Shown here: positions 14,606 to 18,885 of the stretch, piece by piece | How the letters are laid out: each line of letters starts with the position of its first letter | How positions within the stretch are numbered: the first letter of the stretch is position 1 | Position numbers and translations under genes: made by a program | The notes under the pieces: generated by a model | What the model saw: the letters and a program-made list of their open reading frames with translations, nothing else | Database searches by the model: none | Told to the model about the DNA's origin: nothing | Origin: HGM11416 sp045596285 | GTDB lineage: Bacteria; Bacillota; Clostridia; Christensenellales; Borkfalkiaceae | NCBI GenBank assembly: GCA_045596285.1 | Contig: JAZOCA010000053.1 | Span: 1 to 18,885, forward strand | Direction of reading: 5' to 3' | Length of the DNA stretch: 18,885 nucleotides

Positions 14606-17600
14606 TCAGTTCTCCTTATCTCCGTTTTCGCTTTCAACTTCTTGCTTTACACAATCCTCGCCCGCCATATTTACCGCACGCAAAAGATCTACTTTTTCTA
14701 TTTTTTCAACCGCTCTCGTGCGCAAGTCCGTTTGTTCGTTATAACCGCAAATACCAAGATATTTACAGTAATCACAAGCCCCTTCGTAAGGAGAAGGAAC
14801 TATTACCCCTTCCGCTATTTCACTTAAGCCTTCGCCTGCAACTTGTAAAGAATATTCGGTGTATGCCTTAAAATCTCTTTCCGAAAGCAAGCCCTGTGGC
14901 CAACGGTAAGCACCATCTTTATTTACGGTAAAGTTAGCGTTTAAATAGGTACTTTTTGTTCTTCCGTCCTTTAAAGTATCGTCTAAAAGGGTTGCCTTTT
15001 CGCTATCTGCAATAGTCTTGCCAACGTACAGCGTTTCTTGCTTATCTTCATCGTCAACAAAATTATCAGATATGGGGAAATAATACGCCCCTATAGGATT
15101 TAATTTACCGTTAAAAGCCTTAGCGTATAAAAACAACTGCAGTTTTCTGCCCGTGTATAAATTCAAGTCGGTTTTAGATTTTTCAACCTTGCCTGTTTTG
15201 TAATCTATTACCGCCATATTTTCGCCGTCACTATCGATTCTATCTACCTTACCGGTAATAGCCATCTGCCCTTTTCTGGTATCGACTTTTATAGGCGGAT
15301 ATTTTTTACCGCCAAAATACACTTCTAAATATTTAGGTTTTAATTGCGAATGAGAAGTTGCTTCAAACATATTTAAACAAAAACGCACGCTTTCTTTCTT
15401 TATTAATTCAAACGCGCTTTTGCCACCTTCACTTTGCTGATAACGCTTATATTCCTGTTTTTCGCTAATCTGACTAAATATGCTTTCTGCAAGCGCTTTT
15501 GCTTGTTCTAAAGAGCAATTCCAGTCTACCTTATCAATAAAGGTTTCGCCAACTTCGTGCACCATAGTACCCAAATCGTGAGCGCGAATATCTAATTCTT
15601 CTCTTTCTAACAGTTTAACCCCGCGTTGTAAAAAATTAGCGTAAGGACAATTAAAATGCCCTTCGATTGCAGTTGCCGAAAGTTTGCCTTCTGCATAGTT
15701 AACACCATCGGTATAATAGCCCACTTCGGTGTTAGTAGACGTTAAAATCGCGCCGGCAATTTCGCCATCTTCTTTTTCTTTTACCACCTTGTAATAGGCA
15801 GAAGCCCCATCGAAAATAGAGGTTTTACCTTCCTTATAATCCCCTATTTCGCCGGCAAAAGCCTTTATTGCGCTTCGCTTACTTAAGTATTTACGCAAAG
15901 CAAAATCTTTACCGCGCTTTGTGGTAATATCGTATAAATTTTGATAATCTTCTATGGAATAAATTTGCGTTTTTTTATCTTTTGTGCTAAAAATTTGCAC
16001 CACGTACCTTAAAATTTCAGACATTTTGCCCTCTTCCCCGCCGAATAATCTCTGCGGATAAGAAAGGTATAAATGATCTGTAAAAGAAGCCAAAGCCATA
16101 CACGCAACCTCACGCGCGCGCCTGTTTACTTCTTTTATTTTTGGCTCTACCAAAACTTTTGAACGCTCCATTTTTACTATATCTCTATCGCAAAGCAAAG
16201 CGCTATCTATCTTTGAAAGTGGAACTCCGTCGGTTAGCCCCACGGCAAACAAATTCTTAACGCCGTTATATTTTACAGAGCGAAAATCCCCCACGAAAAC
16301 GCAATCGTTATATTCGGGAATAACGCTAACCGTGCAAGCCGTCATACCGGAAAGAATTACGTTTTTAACTTCTACCAAGGGCAAGGTAAGCGGACCTAAT
16401 AGATTTACGGCGTCGCTTATTACCACGTTAAATTTTTCTTCCGCTTGATCGTTATACGCGCTTATATCCGCGCGGTTAAGCCCGGTTAAAGTTGCGCTTA
16501 AGTTTTTTATTTTATCAAAGGCGTTTACCCTTTCAAGCATTTTATTTAGCGCAATTACCACGCTTTCAAAGGTGGTAACACCGTTTAAATAAGAACACAC
16601 TTCAACAGCCGTGCTTCTTAAATTTTCGTATTCTTCAAGATTTTCATGTTCGCCAGCAAAGGGGTTTTTAACAGTTTTCCTATTAGCAGAATTTGCTAAG
16701 CAATAATTTTCGAACCCATCTGAAAGCCTTTTATCAGAGCAAAATAAAGGGTTTTTAACCAAAGTAAACAAATCTTGAAGATCAAAATTTCTTCTTACTA
16801 AATCAAAATAGGCGCAAACTAATCGCGTTAAAGGGTGTTTTCCCAAGTTTTTTGCGCTATCAAAGAACAAGGGAATTCCGTAATCTTCAAAAACGCGACG
16901 AATTGTTAGTTCGTAGGCGCAAATATCTTCTGCGCAAACGGAATAATCTTTATAACTTGCCCCGTTTATTACACCGTTTTTAATAAGTTGAGCGATAAAG
17001 GTTATTTCTTCGGTAGGATCTTCCGCCTTATATAGATGAACGTTGTTAAAATATTTTCCTTCTTCTGAAAGTTTTGCAGGGCAAAACAACCCGCTTAAAA
17101 GTTGCTTTATAACAGGTAAACTTTCTGAAGATATAACTTCTTCGTTTGGATATTCGCCCATTACGAAATTAAAAGTTTCGTTGGTATATACACCGCTATT
17201 ATCGCCTGCAACCAAAACGAAATCTACGCTGTGAGCGTTTTTTACAAGCGATTTAAAAATATCGCAAAGAGTTCGGTTTAAAGATGGAAATCCCGCTATA
17301 ATAACTTTAGTGTTTTTTATATTGCTATCTTCATTAAAATGTTGCGGTAAACGATAAAGGCGGTTATTACCGTCTGTTAAGCCGTTTTGCTCTACGTATT
17401 CTTCATACGCCTTAAAAATAAGATGAATGTCTTTTAATTTTCTTTTTAAGTTTCCCGTGCTTTCTTGGTATGCGTGCAATATGTCTTCGGGCGTTACGCG
17501 GGCACTCTTAAGTTGGGCTATAAGTTCGTAAACGGTACTTGCAAGGTTTGGATCGTATACGTTTTTAAAGCAAGTTAATTCGCTTTTATGTTGAAGTAAC

Positions 17601-17857
17601 AACCCTTTTACAACAAGCGAACACCCTTCGGTAGAAAGTATTTTTTTATCTAAGGGAAGATGCTTGTGCATGTACCTATTAAAAGAATAAACGTGCGTGC
17701 CAAAAGTTCCACCATGCTCTTTTGCTATTGCAAGTTCTAAAGCCAAGGTGAATTTATCTTCGCAGAAAATAATTCTTCTGCTTAAAGGATCGCCACCGCA
17801 AAGTGAAGCGACTATTTTTGGTATTTCGTTAGTGGTAAGGGCTGTGTAAACGCTCAT
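14606..17857 (-). CDS. addB: AddB, iron-sulfur nuclease subunit of the AddAB complex
   Basis: A 1083-residue partner of AddA. The C-terminal nuclease is clear: GTMVHEVGE, ITGKVDRID and IDYKTGK (D885-K887). Four cysteines for the 4Fe-4S cluster are present: Cys737 (FNCPY) plus Cys1028, Cys1031 and Cys1037 (CDYCKYLGIC). The N-terminal ATP-binding loop found in Bacillus AddB is absent; the first 40 residues have no GxGKT/S, so this subunit is RexB-like and ATP handling rests with AddA. The length is slightly below the Bacillus protein. The ATG at 17857 has AAGGAA about 8 nt upstream and a promoter 60 nt further back. It is the first gene of the addB-addA-membrane protein operon. Confidence 0.94.
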   Translation of the reverse strand: MSVYTALTTNEIPKIVASLCGGDPLSRRIIFCEDKFTLALELAIAKEHGGTFGTHVYSFNRYMHKHLPLDKKILSTEGCSLVVKGLLLQHKSELTCFKNVYDPNLASTVYELIAQLKSARVTPEDILHAYQESTGNLKRKLKDIHLIFKAYEEYVEQNGLTDGNNRLYRLPQHFNEDSNIKNTKVIIAGFPSLNRTLCDIFKSLVKNAHSVDFVLVAGDNSGVYTNETFNFVMGEYPNEEVISSESLPVIKQLLSGLFCPAKLSEEGKYFNNVHLYKAEDPTEEITFIAQLIKNGVINGASYKDYSVCAEDICAYELTIRRVFEDYGIPLFFDSAKNLGKHPLTRLVCAYFDLVRRNFDLQDLFTLVKNPLFCSDKRLSDGFENYCLANSANRKTVKNPFAGEHENLEEYENLRSTAVEVCSYLNGVTTFESVVIALNKMLERVNAFDKIKNLSATLTGLNRADISAYNDQAEEKFNVVISDAVNLLGPLTLPLVEVKNVILSGMTACTVSVIPEYNDCVFVGDFRSVKYNGVKNLFAVGLTDGVPLSKIDSALLCDRDIVKMERSKVLVEPKIKEVNRRAREVACMALASFTDHLYLSYPQRLFGGEEGKMSEILRYVVQIFSTKDKKTQIYSIEDYQNLYDITTKRGKDFALRKYLSKRSAIKAFAGEIGDYKEGKTSIFDGASAYYKVVKEKEDGEIAGAILTSTNTEVGYYTDGVNYAEGKLSATAIEGHFNCPYANFLQRGVKLLEREELDIRAHDLGTMVHEVGETFIDKVDWNCSLEQAKALAESIFSQISEKQEYKRYQQSEGGKSAFELIKKESVRFCLNMFEATSHSQLKPKYLEVYFGGKKYPPIKVDTRKGQMAITGKVDRIDSDGENMAVIDYKTGKVEKSKTDLNLYTGRKLQLFLYAKAFNGKLNPIGAYYFPISDNFVDDEDKQETLYVGKTIADSEKATLLDDTLKDGRTKSTYLNANFTVNKDGAYRWPQGLLSERDFKAYTEYSLQVAGEGLSEIAEGVIVPSPYEGACDYCKYLGICGYNEQTDLRTRAVEKIEKVDLLRAVNMAGEDCVKQEVESENGDKEN

Positions 17858-17916
17858 CTTTTTATTCCTTAAGTTTTACAAACAATATAGGGCGATATTT
17901 TTTACCTATTACAATT

Positions 17917-17946
17917 ATTATACCACATTACACCACCCTTTTTCAA
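17917..17946 (-). promoter_or_regulatory. Promoter of the addBA operon
   Basis: The minus strand reads TTGAAA (17946-17941), an 18-nt spacer and a perfect TATAAT (17922-17917). The roughly 55-nt leader contains a small dyad, AATAT-N6-ATATT (17884-17899). No LexA/DinR-like box was seen. Confidence 0.7.
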
Positions 17947-18030
17947 GGCTTTAAATAAATTTATTTCAACATATTTTATCAACAAATAAAGATTATAGCA
18001 AACTGATGTTTTAATTGCGATATACTAATA

Positions 18031-18158
18031 TCGTGGAAGATAGATTCTTCTCATTCGCACTACAAATAATGCTATACCGCTTTTCTAATGACGTTTTTCC
18101 CCGGCGGTATGGCAACGAACTTGCAAAGCCGTTAGAACTAAAAATCTTTCGGCTTTTT
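18031..18158 (+). ncRNA. Candidate structured RNA or riboswitch-like leader ending in a terminator
   Basis: Three stems follow one another in the 343-nt gap between addB and the next gene. They are GAAGA/TCTTC (18036-18050), GCTATACCGC with GCGGTATGGC (18071-18080 with 18104-18113, one G-U, 23-nt loop) and AAAGCCG/CGGCTTT (18125-18156) ending in TTTTT. A -10-like TATACT (18021-18026) precedes them, but no good -35 is visible. The layout of folded domain then intrinsic terminator before an open frame is that of a small RNA or a transcription-control leader. I do not recognise a known class. The rest of the gap holds the two flanking promoters and nothing else I can support. Confidence 0.35.
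18125..18158 (+). terminator. Intrinsic terminator upstream of the toxin-like gene
   Basis: AAAGCCG (18125-18131) pairs with CGGCTTT (18150-18156), with an extra AGA/TCT step inside the loop, and runs into TTTTT (18154-18158). It lies 43 nt before the ATG at 18201, upstream of that gene's own promoter. Confidence 0.55.
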
Positions 18159-18168
18159 AATAAATCTA

Positions 18169-18197
18169 TTGAAATTTATTTAAAGGTGTGTTATACT
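18169..18197 (+). promoter_or_regulatory. Promoter of the toxin-like gene, overlapping its start region
   Basis: TTGAAA (18169-18174), a 17-nt spacer and TATACT (18192-18197) end only 3 nt before the ATG at 18201. The predicted +1 falls at or just after the ATG. An AAAGGTG (18182-18188) could serve as a distant SD, but only for transcripts that start further upstream. Confidence 0.5.
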
Positions 18198-18200
18198 ATT

Positions 18201-18620
18201 ATGGCATTTGAAGAAAACAAACACCTACGCGATAAAGACGGTAAATTTACGAAAGGTACTGATTATCGGCAAAACACGAGCTATGACGAGATAAGAAAAA
18301 ATAACGATAAAAATTATAAAATTTCAGAAGAAGTTTATGGTTTTGCAAATAAAGAACGTTTAAACACTAAAGACCATATACAACACGCTAAAGATATGGG
18401 ATTTAAAAACCAAAAAGAATACGAACGCTTTGCGTGCGAGTTTTGGAACACTAAACGCGGTATTTTGTATTATAGTAATCGTAGAAAAAGATATTATCGT
18501 TATGAAGAAAACACCAATTTATTGTGCGTTGTAAGTAATGGAATAATACATACGTTTATGTATGTTAGTAAAAATAAATTTATAAAAATGTTGGAGCAGG
18601 AAAAATTATGCAAGATATAG
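18201..18620 (+). CDS. Small putative toxin (BECR/polymorphic-toxin-like C-terminal domain)
   Basis: A 139-residue soluble, very basic protein. The N-terminal part (MAFEENKHLRDKDGKFTKG) is hydrophilic and probably flexible. The C-terminal part (about 78-137) has FWNTKRG, KRYYRYEENTNLLCVV and IIHTFMYVSKNKFIKMLEQE. That order of Arg/Lys-rich strand, RYxxxTN, hydrophobic strand, NG turn and H/R-TF strand resembles toxin domains at the C termini of polymorphic and MuF-type toxins, many of which are BECR-fold RNases. This is a motif-level resemblance only. No signal peptide or delivery domain is present, so it would act in its own cell or be an orphan cassette. The ATG at 18201 is preferred over an upstream in-frame TTG (18015), which would run through the terminator and promoter. 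It overlaps the next gene by 13 nt, as toxin-immunity pairs often do. Confidence 0.6.
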   Translation: MAFEENKHLRDKDGKFTKGTDYRQNTSYDEIRKNNDKNYKISEEVYGFANKERLNTKDHIQHAKDMGFKNQKEYERFACEFWNTKRGILYYSNRRKRYYRYEENTNLLCVVSNGIIHTFMYVSKNKFIKMLEQEKLCKI

Positions 18621-18820
18621 TAAAATGTTATATTTGTGGAACTAATTTCGATAGAGATAAAAGCGATAATTGTCCCTGTTGTGATTGGTTTTTTGAAGGG
18701 TTTGAAGAAAGTGAAAATGCGAATGAGTATGATGAAATAAATCACACGACTATAGCTCAAGCAAAAGCAAATTTTGCAAAAGGACTTAATAAATGGGGCG
18801 AACCATTGCCTAAAAAATAA
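18608..18820 (+). CDS. Small CPCC-type cysteine-rich protein, putative immunity partner
   Basis: A 70-residue acidic protein with CYIC (7-10) and CPCC (22-25), likely one zinc ribbon, then TTIAQAKANFAKGL (47-60). The CPCC followed by an Asn/Ser-x-AxxNF helix matches the cysteine-rich CPCC family, whose members often sit directly after toxin genes as immunity or antitoxin proteins. It starts inside the last codons of the preceding gene in another frame (13-nt overlap), with AGGA 7 nt before the ATG, so it should be translationally coupled. The basic upstream protein and this acidic one could bind each other. The first knuckle is shorter than usual for the family. No terminator was recognised in the last 65 nt of the window. 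Confidence 0.7.
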   Translation: MQDIVKCYICGTNFDRDKSDNCPCCDWFFEGFEESENANEYDEINHTTIAQAKANFAKGLNKWGEPLPKK

Positions 18821-18885
18821 TTAATCAACTAGCAACTAAATAACATCTTTTTTATTAGTATAGATTAAATAATATATTTTAGAAA

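Noticed and set aside
14392..14871. Plus-strand frame of 159 codons
   Set aside because: It is antisense across the addA/addB junction, where both genes are clearly coding, and has no SD or family features.
18015..18200. N-terminal extension of the toxin-like protein from a TTG
   Set aside because: It would run through a hairpin, an intrinsic terminator and a near-consensus promoter, and it lacks an SD.
18500..18760. Minus-strand 86-codon hydrophobic frame
   Set aside because: It is antisense to the toxin–immunity pair, and its Ile/Phe/Thr-rich sequence is what AT-rich antisense DNA gives.

Overview
The window is AT-rich DNA with a standard genetic code: TGA ends addB and the 229-residue ORF, and tryptophan is TGG. 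Intergenic space is short, Shine-Dalgarno sites are AGGAG-like, and promoters are close to the sigma-70/SigA consensus. The AddAB recombination nuclease instead of RecBCD, a clostridial-type standalone E2-like acyltransferase and simple lipoproteins point to a low-GC Firmicute, probably an uncultured gut Clostridia member. No rRNA, tRNA, CRISPR array or transposase was seen.

Left edge (1-722) is an accessory patch. It holds the first 12 codons of a leftward gene, then a four-helix-bundle (S23/Avd-type) gene broken by an in-frame TGA. Beyond its promoter lies a striking array (511-722) of short hairpins of different sequence, joined by a 7-nt connector that reads GTTATAT in the left half and ATATAAC in the right half. 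The array ends in a perfect 16-bp hairpin.

751-4616 is all leftward: a TerB-like small protein, then an apparent operon of an E2/CAT-fold acyltransferase-like protein, a GtrA-type membrane protein and an AMP-forming acyl-CoA ligase. This looks like an acyl or lipid modification set. A rightward P-loop kinase of the FlaR/topology-modulation type (4815-5321) has an 8-G run as its ribosome binding site and converges on the lipoprotein gene at a shared terminator.

5499-10331 is a leftward two-gene lipoprotein operon: a calcineurin-like metallophosphoesterase followed by a 1164-residue lipoprotein with an Ig-like domain and six beta-sandwich (CBM-like) domains, four of which are a duplicated pair. 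10438-17946 is the addB-addA operon plus a trailing gene for an unrecognised membrane protein.

The right edge (18030-18820) is a second accessory patch. It has a structured RNA-like leader with an intrinsic terminator, then a small gene resembling C-terminal domains of polymorphic/BECR-type toxins. This overlaps a gene for a CPCC-type cysteine-rich protein, a family often found as immunity proteins. The three accessory genes at the two edges share an odd design: the -10 box lies only 3-6 nt before the ATG and no Shine-Dalgarno is placed normally, so they look leaderless, unlike the SD-led core genes.
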